A stretch of DNA of 64,000 bases from Novosphingobium sp. PhB165 (GCF_004341845.1 NZ_SLVB01000004.1:496001-560000), one strand, 5' to 3'. Counted from the stretch's first letter, positions 45,192 to 54,304 are shown. Numbers and translations: made by a program. Notes: generated by a model from the sequence alone, not told the origin.

Positions 45192-45485
45192 TCAGTTGCT
45201 CTTGTCGGCAGCGCCGGCGAGCGCGTTGCGCGCATCGGCCAGACGGAAATCGACATTGCGCGAGTTGTAGGTGCCGGTCACGCGGTTGCCGCTCACGTAG
45301 AGGCGGAACGGAACCTGGCCCGAAGCGGTGCCCTGGATCACGGTCACGTTGCCCTTCTGGGCAGTGGTGTAGTTGTAGTGCACGCCGTCGTGCTGGAAGT
45401 CGCGGGCGTCTTCGGCGTGAGCGGAAACGGCACCCAGGGCAACAGCGGCGATGGCGGCGCCACCGGCAAAGATCGTCTTGAACAT
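45192..45485 (-). CDS. Small secreted protein, unknown
   Basis: 97 residues from ATG 45485. Clear signal peptide MFKTIFAGGAAIAAVALG ending AHA, so periplasmic. Mature part: EDARDFQHDGVHYNYTTAQ, QGTASGQVPFRLYVSGNRVTGTYNSRNVDFRL, consistent with a small beta-rich fold. The family is common in sphingomonads but I cannot name it. AGGGA is upstream. A terminator sits downstream. Confidence 0.72.
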   Translation of the reverse strand: MFKTIFAGGAAIAAVALGAVSAHAEDARDFQHDGVHYNYTTAQKGNVTVIQGTASGQVPFRLYVSGNRVTGTYNSRNVDFRLADARNALAGAADKSN

Positions 45486-45821
45486 GGCAAAATCCCTAAC
45501 TGGTGAGGAAGGAGATCGCCTAAGGGGCATCCAACCTCTTGTTGCAGTGCAACATGGATGGGAGGCCCCCTTTTCGCAATGGCAATAGATGCCACCTATG
45601 TTGAGGAAAACGCAACATAGTGGAAAAACTCCGACAAGTTATGCGCTTAGACAACATCGGGCGAAAAGCGTCCGGCCGGAGAAAAAATTGCGGCTTGCGA
45701 GGCCAACGTCCCCCGGTTTTTGGCTATTCCGGACAGCGTGCAGAGGCTGCAATCGTTCCTTCTTGCGGCGGTGGCTGACCCCGGTTACGCTCTCAGGATG
45801 CCAATGGGTTCCGTGACTTGC

Positions 45822-46415
45822 ATGCCGCGCCGCATCAAAACCAGCCTCCCGGCGGCCACGCTGGGCTGCCTGCTTCTCGCCGCCTGCCATGGCGGCAACG
45901 ATGCCGGACACGGCGTTCCGGGCGACCGCGACGATCACAAGCCATGGAGCGGGATTGCCGTTGCCGAGCGGATTCGCGTGGTCGGCACCGAGCCGTTCTG
46001 GAATGCAGAGATTCGCAACAATCTCCTCACCTATCGTACGCCCGAACGGCCGGGCGGCGACCAGGTCTCCGTGGCCCGCTTCGCCGGGCGCGGCGGGGTT
46101 TCATTCAGCGGCACGCTGCTGGACAAGGAATACACGATCGCGATCGAGCCCGGGCCGTGCAGCGATGGCATGTCGGACCGGCGCTATCCGTTCAATGCCC
46201 TGCTGCGCGTGGGAGACGAAGTCCGCAAGGGCTGCGCGTGGAGCGACCAGCATCCGGCCAAGATCACCAAGCCCGGCGAACCGTCACGCTCGGCGGCCGA
46301 ATCGGGAATCATCGAGGACCGGCAGTTCCAGATCGGCGGAGCCACCGCAGGCGCCGAGAGCGGATGGCCCGAAGACAAGGCCATCAAGGGCGTACAGGTC
46401 GACCCCACTCCGTAA
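45822..46415 (+). CDS. COG3650-type lipoprotein
   Basis: About 197 residues from ATG 45822, with lipobox CLLLAAC. The motif RVVGTEPFWNAEIRNNLLTYRTPE and later CSDGMSDRRYPFNALLRVGDEVRKGCA is that of COG3650 predicted exported proteins, which resemble META-domain proteins; role unknown. ATG 45798 is an alternative start that would lengthen the signal by eight residues. A strong terminator follows. Confidence 0.82.
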   Translation: MPRRIKTSLPAATLGCLLLAACHGGNDAGHGVPGDRDDHKPWSGIAVAERIRVVGTEPFWNAEIRNNLLTYRTPERPGGDQVSVARFAGRGGVSFSGTLLDKEYTIAIEPGPCSDGMSDRRYPFNALLRVGDEVRKGCAWSDQHPAKITKPGEPSRSAAESGIIEDRQFQIGGATAGAESGWPEDKAIKGVQVDPTP

Positions 46416-46442
46416 GCGCCCCCGAAGTATGAGGGAGGCCGC

Positions 46443-46485
46443 CAGAGCATGATCCCTTCGGATCATGCTCTGTTTATTCTTTGTT
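46443..46485 (+). terminator. Intrinsic terminator after the COG3650 gene
   Basis: A 13-bp stem, CAGAGCATGATCC and GGATCATGCTCTG, with a CTTC loop, followed by TTTATTCTTTGTTT. Confidence 0.9.
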
Positions 46486-46489
46486 TGCC

Positions 46490-46533
46490 GCATTTTCCGA
46501 GTCGTCAGGTGATCCCACCTGACTTGAAAATGC
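46490..46533. repeat. Nested inverted repeat with GCATTTTC ends
   Basis: GCATTTTC (46490-46497) faces GAAAATGC (46526-46533), and inside it TCAGGTG faces CACCTGA. A single GAGCATTTTC arm also occurs near 14920 in the secB leader. Confidence 0.7.
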
Positions 46534-46562
46534 TCTGGGGCAGCCCCCCGCACGCCATCGCG

Positions 46563-46991
46563 TCAGCCTTCGAGCGACTTTTCCAGCGTGATCTCGCAAT
46601 CGAGCAGCTTGGAAATCGGGCAGTTCTTCTCCGCTTCCTCGGCGAATCGGGCGAAATCTTCCGCCGAGATGCCGGGAATCGCGCCCTTGAGCACCAGCGC
46701 CGACTTGGTCACCGCGAAACCGCCGTCGGCCTGATCGAGGGTGATCGTGCACTGGGTGTCCAGCGTCCCTTCGGCAAAGCCCTCGCGCGCTAGGACAAAA
46801 CTCGTGGCCATGGTGAAGCAGGCGGCATGGGCAGCGGCGATCAGTTCCTCGGGATTGGTGCCGGGCTTGCCTTCGAAGCGGGTGCCGAAACCGTAGGGCT
46901 GGCTGGAAAGCACGCCCGAACGCGTGGAAATCGAGCCCTTGCCTTCCTTGCCGAGGCCTTCGTAGCGGGCGGAAGCGGAATTGGTGGTCAT
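46563..46991 (-). CDS. OsmC/Ohr-family peroxidase
   Basis: 142 residues from ATG 46991 (AAGGACC upstream). OsmC proteins reduce organic hydroperoxides through two cysteines, here in AHAACFTMATSFVLA (near residue 57) and EEAEKNCPISKLLDCEI (near 125). GVLSSQPYGFGTRFEGKPGTNPEELIAAAHA is the family's first conserved stretch. No OhrR-like regulator is adjacent. Confidence 0.92.
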   Translation of the reverse strand: MTTNSASARYEGLGKEGKGSISTRSGVLSSQPYGFGTRFEGKPGTNPEELIAAAHAACFTMATSFVLAREGFAEGTLDTQCTITLDQADGGFAVTKSALVLKGAIPGISAEDFARFAEEAEKNCPISKLLDCEITLEKSLEG

Positions 46992-47250
46992 CGGGGAGGT
47001 CCTTTCGGTGCTGCCCGGCGCGATGCGCGGGCCGCGATGTGTCGCATGAAAAGGCGGCCGAGTCATGACAGTGGTCTGGCCCGATGGAACGCAGCGGCAT
47101 TCCACGGCGAAATTCGGCGGAATTTCGCGGGATCCCGATATCGCCCCACCGGCTCTTGAGCGCTTGGGGTTTGCTTAATCGACTGTTATCGTCCGGGGTT
47201 CGGATAAGGCGGGCCGCCTGACGGCACCGTCACTGGAAGAGGATGGTGTC

Positions 47251-47610
47251 ATGAAGCAATTCCTGACGGCATTTCACGTAGGATTGGCGGCTTTGGCGCT
47301 GGTCTGGCCGGGCCAGAGTCCGGCCCAGAGCCTGGAGCAGCCGCTGCCCGCTGCAGCCGGCGCGGTCGATCCCGATGCGATGACGGGCGCGTATTTCCTG
47401 CGCGACACTCTGGTTCCCCGGGCGGACGATCTCGCCCTTATCCAGCGCAAGCCCGCTCTCTATCTGTCCAGCTTCAATGACGACATGGCGACAGTGGCCT
47501 ATTCGCTGGAAGGGCGGCGGATCGTCTACCGGGTGGTATCGGGCAATCTTGATGCCGCCGCGCGCGATGCCATCGACCGCGCGCTGGTAAAGCTGCAACG
47601 CAAGGTCTGA
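47251..47610 (+). CDS. Small secreted protein, unknown
   Basis: 119 residues with signal peptide MKQFLTAFHVGLAALALV ending SPAQS. The mature part contains DAMTGAYFLRDTLVPRADDL and ALYLSSFNDDMATVAYSLEGRRIVYRVVSG, a compact alpha/beta domain. No family recognised. GGAAGAGG lies upstream. Confidence 0.65.
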   Translation: MKQFLTAFHVGLAALALVWPGQSPAQSLEQPLPAAAGAVDPDAMTGAYFLRDTLVPRADDLALIQRKPALYLSSFNDDMATVAYSLEGRRIVYRVVSGNLDAAARDAIDRALVKLQRKV

Positions 47611-47715
47611 ACGGAAACGGGGGCGGGCCTCCAATCACTGCCGAGCACCGGCCGTGCACAGGACGCGACGGTCCGCACTGGACCGCGATGGTGCCTTGCA
47701 GCATAAGTCCGCGCC

Positions 47716-48027
47716 ATGGACTTGGTTCACCAATATGAGCGGGCAATCGATTGGATTGTCTCGTTATGCCCCCAGCCCGACAAGTTCGCGCATACTTATG
47801 CCGGCCTGACGATCTGGCTGATCGCCGCGATTCTGATGCGCCGCAAACTCAGCTCGCCCTGGCCGGTCGTGGTGGTGGCGGTGGCCGAAGCGGCCAACGA
47901 ATATATGGATCGGCTCGCGCATGGGTCATGGCGCTGGCCGGACACCATCGGCGATGCCATCGCCACGCTGTTCTGGCCGCTGATCATCATGATGGCGCTG
48001 CGCCTGCGGCCTGCCCTCCGGGGCTAG
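47716..48027 (+). CDS. Small membrane protein (VanZ-like topology)
   Basis: 103 residues with three hydrophobic segments. DKFAHTYAGLTIWLIAAIL and AAANEYMD-like EAANEYMDRLAHGSWRWPDTIGDAIATLFWPLII recall VanZ-like or phosphatase-like small membrane proteins: a His near the first helix, then an acidic pair and an Asp-x-x-Gly-Asp. I do not assign a function. Confidence 0.65.
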   Translation: MDLVHQYERAIDWIVSLCPQPDKFAHTYAGLTIWLIAAILMRRKLSSPWPVVVVAVAEAANEYMDRLAHGSWRWPDTIGDAIATLFWPLIIMMALRLRPALRG

Positions 48028-48190
48028 CGCGGCCTGCCGGTCTGCGCGTGCGGCTGGACAGGGTCACAGGCGCGGAGGCATATTCTTTTGTGTGGGGCGC
48101 GCTTCCGGATGGAGCCGATGGGGATCGGCGACGTTTGCCAAAGGAGGCAGGGGCTTAAGGCCGGGCCATCCTTTCGCACGGAAGACGACG

Positions 48191-48772
48191 ATGCGCGATT
48201 TGCACGGATACGACCTGAACCGGGGATATGAACTGAGCTGGCACTCAAGCGTGGTGGCGGCGATGCTGCTGCTGGCGGCCGGTTGCGGAAGCAAGGAACC
48301 GGCGGTCACGGCCACGACCGCAGTTGCCGCCACGGTCGAACCGGTGGCCATGGCGACGGGCGCGGCCACGCCCGCCGCTGCGCCAGTCGCCACTTCGGCC
48401 GCGCGTTCCAAGGCGAACATGTCGGTTTATATCGGCACCTATCCGCTCGACAAAGTCGGCGCTCATGCTTTCTTTGACGATCCGGTGGTGGTCTCGGGCG
48501 TGGCTGCTGCCGTCACCGATCCCAAGGCCGCCGCCGCCATTGCCGCGATGAAGGGGCCGGTGGGGCCGGTAAAGCGCGTGGGCGACGAGATCGCCGCGTC
48601 GCGCTGCGAACTCCACAACTGCGGTGCGCGCAATTACGCCGTCCATGTCGACGCAGCGACCAACCGCGTCTCCTCGGTCTGCTACTATGACGAGAAGGCG
48701 GGCCCGATCGCGACATGGTATCGGCCCGACGGCACCAAGACGAGCGAGGGCGGCGGCTGCTCGATAGGCTAA
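48191..48772 (+). CDS. Putative lipoprotein, unknown
   Basis: 193 residues. A lipobox, MLLLAAGC, lies near residue 30, so the true start may be a later one than 48191. The mature protein opens with an Ala/Thr/Val-rich spacer, then MSVYIGTYPLDKVGAHAFFDDPVVVSGVAAAV, RCELHNCGARNYAVHVD and CYYDEKAGPIATWYRP with conserved-looking cysteines. The HNCGARNYAVHVDAAT stretch resembles small lysozyme-inhibitor-like folds but I cannot name it. Converges with the cupin gene with one base between stops. Confidence 0.65.
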   Translation: MRDLHGYDLNRGYELSWHSSVVAAMLLLAAGCGSKEPAVTATTAVAATVEPVAMATGAATPAAAPVATSAARSKANMSVYIGTYPLDKVGAHAFFDDPVVVSGVAAAVTDPKAAAAIAAMKGPVGPVKRVGDEIAASRCELHNCGARNYAVHVDAATNRVSSVCYYDEKAGPIATWYRPDGTKTSEGGGCSIG

Positions 48773-48773
48773 C

Positions 48774-49211
48774 TCAGCCGGGCGACCAGCCGGGCGAGGC
48801 CAGCTCGAAGCCGCCGAAGTGGAAGCCCGGAGAGACCACGCAGCTCACCAGCGCCCAGCCGCCGAGCGGTTCGGCCGCCTGCCAGTGCCCGGTCGGCACG
48901 AGCACTTGCGGCGCCTCGCCCTCCAGCACTTGTGCGCCCAGTACGGTACGGGTGACCGGGCCCGAATCTTCGGGTGCGATAGACAGCGCGACCGGCGCAC
49001 CGGCATGCCAGAACCACAATTCTGCCGCATCCACCCGGTGCCAGTGCGAGCGCTGGTGCGCTTCAAGCAGGAAGTGGATCGCGGTGGCTGTCGGCCGTGC
49101 GCCTTCGGCGGCTTCGGCACGCCAGGTCTCGCGGTACCAGCCGCCCTCGGGGTGGGGTTCCAGTCCGAGGCGGGCAATGATCCCGGCTGGCGTTTCGTCC
49201 GGTTCTGTCAT
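48774..49211 (-). CDS. DUF985 cupin protein
   Basis: 145 residues of the cupin_5 family: GLEPHPEGGWYRETW at the N-terminus, then AIHFLLEAHQRSHWHRVDAAELWFWHAG with the paired histidines of the metal site, and WALVSCVVSPGFHFGGFELA at the end. Family members are related to sugar isomerases/oxalate-type cupins; activity unknown. ATG 49211 follows AAAGG. Confidence 0.9.
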   Translation of the reverse strand: MTEPDETPAGIIARLGLEPHPEGGWYRETWRAEAAEGARPTATAIHFLLEAHQRSHWHRVDAAELWFWHAGAPVALSIAPEDSGPVTRTVLGAQVLEGEAPQVLVPTGHWQAAEPLGGWALVSCVVSPGFHFGGFELASPGWSPG

Positions 49212-49336
49212 GAAAGCCTTTCGTGCGTGCAATGGCGTCTCGGGCGCGATATTGGGGGCAATCGCCGGCCGCTGTACAGCCCGCGTCGGCGCCCGCGTTA
49301 CAGGTTACGGTCCATCAGGGACGAGAGGATTCGATC

Positions 49337-50134
49337 ATGCCCCATCCGCTCGGTATCGAGTCGCGCACGGTTGCCGGAATGGGACCGGTGGAGCACATCC
49401 GGCTCGCCGCCGAACTGGGCTGCACGCGCGTTTCGCTGGGGCTGGAGCAAGTGCCGGGCAGCGAGTCCGGCTATCCCGCCTGGTCGCTGCGCGAGGACGC
49501 GGGGCTGCGGCGCGAGGTCAAGGCCGCGCTGGCGGACAACGGCATCTGCATCAAGCTGGGCGAAGGGCTGGCGGCCTCGGACATGGTCGCGCCGGCTGCC
49601 CGGGCGGCCGATTTCGACCTCTATGCCGAACTCGGCGCCAAGCGGCTGGGCGCGCACGACAACGGCCTCGAACGCGAGCGCGCGCGGGACCAACTGGCCG
49701 AACTGGCGACGATGGCGCGGGATCGGGGCATGGACCTCTCGATCATCTTCGCGCCGGTGCTGACCACGCGCAGCCTGCCCGAAGCGCTGACGCTCGTGCG
49801 CGAGATCGGGGAGGACAAGGCGAGCCTTACCATCGATGCGCTCTATTTCTTCCGCACCGGCGGCTCGGTGCGCCAGATCGCCGAGCTGGACTCGGCGCTG
49901 GTCGGCCACGTCCGCATCTGCGATGGCGCGTTCGGGGACGGGAAGAAAGACACCCAGAGCCCGCGCCTGATCCCGGGTCAGGGCGAACTGCCCTTGCGCG
50001 AATTCGTCGACGCCCTGCCGCGCGGCAAGACGCTGGGCATCGACGTGACCCTGCCGCAAGCCGCGATCGGCTACGAAGCGGCGAAGGACTACGTGGGCGA
50101 GATCGTGGCGCGTACGCGGGCGTTGCTGGTCTGA
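49337..50134 (+). CDS. Sugar phosphate isomerase/epimerase-like TIM barrel
   Basis: 265 residues of the AP-endonuclease-2/xylose-isomerase-like barrel: LGIESRTVAGMGPVEHIRLAAELGCTRVSLG, ADFDLYAELGAKRLGAHDNGLERERARDQLAEL, LTIDALYFFRTGGSVRQIAEL and VRICDG near the end. It aligns in layout with hydroxypyruvate isomerase or inosose-type enzymes but the metal ligands are not all clear. The ATG at 49337 follows GAGAGGATTCG. Confidence 0.82.
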   Translation: MPHPLGIESRTVAGMGPVEHIRLAAELGCTRVSLGLEQVPGSESGYPAWSLREDAGLRREVKAALADNGICIKLGEGLAASDMVAPAARAADFDLYAELGAKRLGAHDNGLERERARDQLAELATMARDRGMDLSIIFAPVLTTRSLPEALTLVREIGEDKASLTIDALYFFRTGGSVRQIAELDSALVGHVRICDGAFGDGKKDTQSPRLIPGQGELPLREFVDALPRGKTLGIDVTLPQAAIGYEAAKDYVGEIVARTRALLV

Positions 50135-50165
50135 CTCAGCCGCCTCGCTTAACCCTCTCAGTCCC

Positions 50166-50250
50166 CGTCGTCCCCGCGAAGGCGGGGACCCCGCTTGTTC
50201 TTTGAACGGCAGCGCAAGAAAGCGGGATCCCCGCCTTCGCGGGGATGACG
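50166..50250. repeat. REP-like palindromic element, copy 6
   Basis: CGTCGTCCCCGCGAAGGCGGGG faces CCCCGCCTTCGCGGGGATGACG, between two converging genes. Confidence 0.9.
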
Positions 50251-50290
50251 GTAGGAGATGCGCGAGCTGAACGATTCAGCCCTCAGCCCC

Positions 50291-51877
50291 TCAGCCCTTC
50301 GCGTCCGCCAGCATCATTTCCGCGCCTTTCTCGGCGATCATCATCGTCGGCGCATTGGTGTTGCCCGAGGTGATCGTCGGCATGACCGAAGCATCGATCA
50401 CGCGCAGCCCGTCGAGCCCCGTCACCCGCAGCCGCCCGTCGACCACGCGGCCCATGGCGGCCGTGCCGACCGGGTGGAAGATGGTCGTGCCGATAATGCC
50501 GGCCGCCCGGCGCAAGTCTTCCTCGCTGCGCAAATCGGCGCCCGGGCGCATTTCCTCGGGCGCGTAGCGGGCGAGCGCGGGCTGGGCGACGATCGCACGG
50601 GTCAGCCGGATCGCCTGCGCGGCAACGCGAAGATCCTCCTCGGTCGAAAGGTAGTTCGGCCGGATCGCCGGGGGCGCGGCGGGATCGGCGCTGGCGATGC
50701 GCGTGGTGCCCCGGCTCTCCGGCCGCAAGTTGCACACGCTCGCCGTGAAGGCCGGATAGGGATCGAGCGCCCCCCCGAAGGCCTCAAGACTCAGCGGCTG
50801 GACGTGATATTCGAGATTGGGCGTCGCATAGTGCGGATCGCTGCGGGTAAAAACGCCGAGTTGGCTGGGCGCCATCGCCATGGGGCCGCTGCGCCGCAGG
50901 GCATATTCCAGCCCGATCAGCGCCTTGCCGAACAGCGTGGCGGCCCGCTGGTTGAGCGTGGAGACGCCGGTGACGCGCCAGGCGCAGCGCAGTTGCAGAT
51001 GGTCCTGCAAATTGGCGCCGACCTCGGGCCGATCAATCCGCGCCACCACGCCCAGCCCGGCGAGATGCGCGGCATCGCCGATGCCGCTGCGTTCGAGGAT
51101 CGCGGGCGAGCCGATGGCGCCCGCCGCCAGCACCACTTCGCCCAGCGCCCGCGCCTCGCGCGGCTGGCCGTCCACCGAATAGGCGATGCCCACCGCGCGG
51201 GTTCCCTCGAACAGCACCCGGTCGACCAGCGCGCCGGTCTCCACCTTGAGATTGGCGCGGGTACGCACGGGCTTGAGGAAAGCGTCGGCCGCGCTCCAGC
51301 GCCAGCCCCGGCGCTGCGTGACCTGGAAGAAACCGGCGCCGTCGTTGTCTCCGGTGTTGAAATCGTGGCTCGCCGGAATGCCCTGTTCCTCGCAGGCGGT
51401 GCGGAAGGCTTCGAGGATGTCCCAGCGCAGGCGCTGCTTTTCCACCCGGATCTCGCCGCCGGAGCCGTGGTAGGCACTCGTCCCGTCGAAATGGTCTTCG
51501 GCGCGGGTGAAGTAGGGCAGCACGTCGTCCCAGCCCCAGCCCGGATTGCCCGCCTGCCGCCACTGGTCGTAATCCGCCGCTTGCCCGCGCATGTAGATCA
51601 TGCCGTTGATCGAGGAGCAGCCGCCCAACACCCGGCCGCGGGGATACTTCAGCGTGCGCCCGCCCAGCCCCTGCTCGGCCTCGGTCGCATAGCACCAGTC
51701 GGTGCGCGGATTGCCGATGCAATAGAGATAGCCCACCGGCACGCGGATCCAGACGTAATCGTCCTTCCCGCCCGCCTCCAGCAGGAGCACGCGGTTTCGC
51801 GGATCCGCGCTCAGCCGGTTGGCGAGCACGCAGCCGGCGCTGCCGCCGCCCACCACGATATAGTCGAACTCTCCCAT
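50291..51877 (-). CDS. GMC-family oxidoreductase (choline dehydrogenase-like)
   Basis: 528-residue FAD flavoprotein. The N-terminus [23 protein letters not shown] is the dinucleotide-binding loop with the acidic [27 protein letters not shown] is GMC signature 1; the active-site histidine lies in [16 protein letters not shown] near 465 and Asn in [19 protein letters not shown]. Members oxidise alcohols; the substrate (choline, alkanols, PEG or others) cannot be told. No betaine genes are nearby. Confidence 0.92.
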   Translation of the reverse strand: MGEFDYIVVGGGSAGCVLANRLSADPRNRVLLLEAGGKDDYVWIRVPVGYLYCIGNPRTDWCYATEAEQGLGGRTLKYPRGRVLGGCSSINGMIYMRGQAADYDQWRQAGNPGWGWDDVLPYFTRAEDHFDGTSAYHGSGGEIRVEKQRLRWDILEAFRTACEEQGIPASHDFNTGDNDGAGFFQVTQRRGWRWSAADAFLKPVRTRANLKVETGALVDRVLFEGTRAVGIAYSVDGQPREARALGEVVLAAGAIGSPAILERSGIGDAAHLAGLGVVARIDRPEVGANLQDHLQLRCAWRVTGVSTLNQRAATLFGKALIGLEYALRRSGPMAMAPSQLGVFTRSDPHYATPNLEYHVQPLSLEAFGGALDPYPAFTASVCNLRPESRGTTRIASADPAAPPAIRPNYLSTEEDLRVAAQAIRLTRAIVAQPALARYAPEEMRPGADLRSEEDLRRAAGIIGTTIFHPVGTAAMGRVVDGRLRVTGLDGLRVIDASVMPTITSGNTNAPTMMIAEKGAEMMLADAKG

Positions 51878-52373
51878 TTCTCGGGGCTAGGCCGCATGGG
51901 AAGGGTGATCAAGCCGGGGGTAGGGGGAGCCGGGGTCTAAACCCGCCCGGGCGATGCGGAGGGCCGGAAAGGGCCTCGCACGGAAGCCTCCTCTTGCAGG
52001 TCCGCAAATTATGGTTCCCCGATTACAGGAATTTAATCCGCGAGGGATCTTGCGGGGAATCCGTGGTGATTTAACCAATGGCGCAGGGAATAAACCTAAG
52101 CGTTAAGCGAATAGGGGATGGCGATGAGTCGCCATTTTAACGGGAGCCGTCGGTGCTTGGTCTGCTGGTCGTCGGGGGGCGAACCGTGTGGACAGGGTGA
52201 TCGGGCATGAGTGGGTCGCCTCACGTGCTCCGCCTTCACCGGCGGCTCTTCCTTACCTTTCCTCACTGATCCCAAGCTGCTGATTTTAACTATTGCTGCA
52301 CTTGCACAATGGCGCGTCATGGCGTTTTCTGCGTGTCGGTTCGCACAATGATACACGGGGGCAACGGCAAGCG
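51878..52373. other. Gap between the GMC gene and the dipeptidase
   Basis: About 495 bases. No frame has protein character. The stretch 52010-52130 is less GC-rich (GATTACAGGAATTTAATCCGCG and TTAACCAATGGCG...AAACCTAAGCGTTAAGCG) and may carry promoters or a small RNA; I find no clear terminator hairpin with a T-run to support an RNA gene. Confidence 0.45.
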
Positions 52374-53654
52374 ATGGGCAAGGAATTCCGGCGGGCGGGC
52401 AAGGCGCTCACCCTGATGGCGATAGCGACGATGGCACCGATCGCGGCACAGGCCGCGCCGTCTCCCGAACAAGTGGCAGAGGCCGCGCTGCGCGCTGCGC
52501 CGGTCTGGGACGGCCACAACGACGTGCCGGAACAGTTGCGCGCGCGTCGGAAGAACATTCTGGCCGGGTTCGACTTCCGCGACACCACGAATACCGCCGA
52601 TCCCGCCAAGGGCTGGCAGACCATGCACACGGACCTCACGCGGCTGCGCAAGGGCCATGTGGGCGCGCAGTTCTGGTCGGTCTACGTCTCGGCCTCGCTC
52701 GACGATCCGCACGCGGTGCAGGCGACGCTGGAACAGATCGACGTCGCCAAGCGCCTGATCGCGTCATACCCGCAGGACATGCAGCTCGCCACCAGCGCCG
52801 CCGATGTCGAAAAGGCGATGAAGGCAGGCAAGATCGCCTCGCTGCTTGGCATGGAGGGCGGGCACTCGATCGGCGGTTCGCTCGGCGTGCTGCGGCAGAT
52901 GTACGCGCTGGGCGCGCGTTACATGACGCTCACCCATTTCAAGAACACCGCCTGGGCCGACAGCGCCACCGACAAGCCGGAGCATGACGGCCTCACCGAT
53001 TTCGGCCGCGACGTGGTGCGCGAGATGCAGCGCATCGGCATTCTCGTCGATCTCAGTCACACCAGCGAGGCGACCATGCGCGCCACTTTGGCGGTGGCGA
53101 AAGCGCCGGTGATGTTCAGCCACTCGAACGCGCGCGCGATCAACCACCATTCGCGCAATGTCTCGGACCCGGTGCTGAAGGCGGTGGCGGCCAATGGCGG
53201 CATCGTCATGGTCAATATCTTCCCGACATACGTGGTCGAGGAAACGCGCCAGTGGCTCGCCGCGCGCGCCGGGGAAAAGGCGCGGCAGGACGCGCTCAAC
53301 ATCGGCGATCCGGCGGCGGCGGAAGCGGCGCTGAAGGATTGGGAGACCGCGCATCCGATGCCGCGCGGCACGATCAAGGACGTTGCCGACAATATCGATC
53401 ACATCATCGCCGTGGCCGGGATCGACCATGTCGGCCTTGGCGGCGATTTCGACGGGGTGGAGACCACGGTTGTCGGCATGGAGGATGTTTCGACGTATCC
53501 TGCACTCTTCGCCGAACTGGCGCGGCGGGGCCATTCGCAGGCCGATCTGGAGAAGATTTCGAGCGGCAACATGCTGCGGGTGATGAAGGCCGCCGAAGCT
53601 TACGCGGCAGCGCATCGCGGCGATCCGCCGATTGAATCGCCGACGACGTTCTGA
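52374..53654 (+). CDS. Membrane dipeptidase (peptidase M19)
   Basis: 426 residues with a signal peptide (GKALTLMAIATMAPIAAQA), so periplasmic. Zinc-site motifs of the renal-dipeptidase family are present: VWDGHNDVPE (HxD), LGMEGGHSIGG (Glu bridge), LVDLSHTSEATM and FSHSNARAINHHSRN, and the C-terminal DHVGLGGDFDGV. It cleaves dipeptides and could act on D-Ala-containing ones from the cell wall. The last 24 codons are repeated, diverged, 234 bases downstream. Confidence 0.95.
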   Translation: MGKEFRRAGKALTLMAIATMAPIAAQAAPSPEQVAEAALRAAPVWDGHNDVPEQLRARRKNILAGFDFRDTTNTADPAKGWQTMHTDLTRLRKGHVGAQFWSVYVSASLDDPHAVQATLEQIDVAKRLIASYPQDMQLATSAADVEKAMKAGKIASLLGMEGGHSIGGSLGVLRQMYALGARYMTLTHFKNTAWADSATDKPEHDGLTDFGRDVVREMQRIGILVDLSHTSEATMRATLAVAKAPVMFSHSNARAINHHSRNVSDPVLKAVAANGGIVMVNIFPTYVVEETRQWLAARAGEKARQDALNIGDPAAAEAALKDWETAHPMPRGTIKDVADNIDHIIAVAGIDHVGLGGDFDGVETTVVGMEDVSTYPALFAELARRGHSQADLEKISSGNMLRVMKAAEAYAAAHRGDPPIESPTTF

Positions 53655-53720
53655 AGGGGGGCAAAGCGTAAGACTGCCCCCTCAAGACCGCCCCACGCCA
53701 ACCGTCGCCTATTTAAAACC

Positions 53721-53812
53721 CCGTCATCCCCGCGGAGGCGGGGATCCCGCTTCTTCTGTGCAGGGCGCGAGGTCGCCAAGAAGCGGGGCCCCCGCCTTCG
53801 CGGGGGCGACGG
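53721..53812. repeat. REP-like palindromic element, copy 7
   Basis: CCGTCATCCCCGCGGAGGCGGGG faces CCCCCGCCTTCGCGGGGGCGACGG. It separates the dipeptidase stop from the duplicated gene end that follows. Confidence 0.9.
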
Positions 53813-53816
53813 AGTG

Positions 53817-53888
53817 GAGGCGACCGCCGAAGCGTACGCCGCAACCCATCGCAGCGATCCGCCAACTGAATCGCCGACAACATTCTAA
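53817..53888 (+). pseudogene. Second, diverged copy of the dipeptidase C-terminus
   Basis: Twenty-four codons ending in TAA read TAEAYAATHRSDPPTESPTT plus Phe, nearly the same as the dipeptidase end AAEAYAAAHRGDPPIESPTT plus Phe (53583-53654). Frame and stop are kept while many third positions differ, so it is an old or foreign copy rather than a recent duplication. It has no start codon. Confidence 0.8.
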
Positions 53889-53930
53889 CAGGCCCGGTTT
53901 TTCCGAACGGGAAAACGGCAGCTTATAACC

Positions 53931-54066
53931 CGTCGCCCCCGCGAAGGCGGGGGCCCCGCTTCCTTTTAAGCACGCAGAGACGCAGAGAAGGCGATGTCGC
54001 ACGCCCCCTCTGCGTCTCTGCGTGAATCGCAAAAAGCTGGGGGCCCGCTTTCGCGGGGGGCGACGG
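53931..54066. repeat. REP-like element copy 8 with nested ACGCAGAG repeat
   Basis: REP halves CGTCGCCCCCGCGAAGGCGGGG and CGCTTTCGCGGGGGGCGACGG enclose an inner inverted repeat at 53970-54024: GCACGCAGAGACGCAGAG facing CTCTGCGTCTCTGCGTG. Same nested layout as 33835-33993. Confidence 0.88.
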
Positions 54067-54100
54067 CGTGGATGGCTCCCCATCGATTTTGGAAAGTAGG

Positions 54101-54304
54101 CTAGCTGCCCAGCGCATGTTCCTCGGCGGTCACCGGGTCGCCCTGCCGGGGCTGGTCCCAGATCGCGCGGCTGATCCAGATCGCGGACATCGCCAGAACT
54201 GCCAGAATCAGTCCGAATATCAACATCCACCGCACCACATGCGGCGTGCTGCCCGAACGGGCTTCGTCGTCGTCGAGGTGAACTTCTTCGCCCAAGCGTT
54301 GCAT
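54101..54304 (-). CDS. Small single-pass membrane protein
   Basis: 67 residues from ATG 54304, which has GGAGAG five bases upstream. An acidic N-terminus (GEEVHLDDDEARSGS) precedes one transmembrane helix (VRWMLIFGLILAVLAMSAIWI) and a short tail (WDQPRQGDPVTAEEHALGS). No family recognised. A similar topology is seen in the product of 54897-55175. Confidence 0.68.
   Translation of the reverse strand: MQRLGEEVHLDDDEARSGSTPHVVRWMLIFGLILAVLAMSAIWISRAIWDQPRQGDPVTAEEHALGS

Noticed and set aside
50258..51940. 560-codon plus-strand frame opposite the GMC oxidoreductase
   Set aside because: Antisense shadow; the GMC motifs on the minus strand are clear.
52096..52356. Minus-strand frame in the gap before the dipeptidase
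   Set aside because: Low-quality composition and it overlaps the likely dipeptidase promoter and start.
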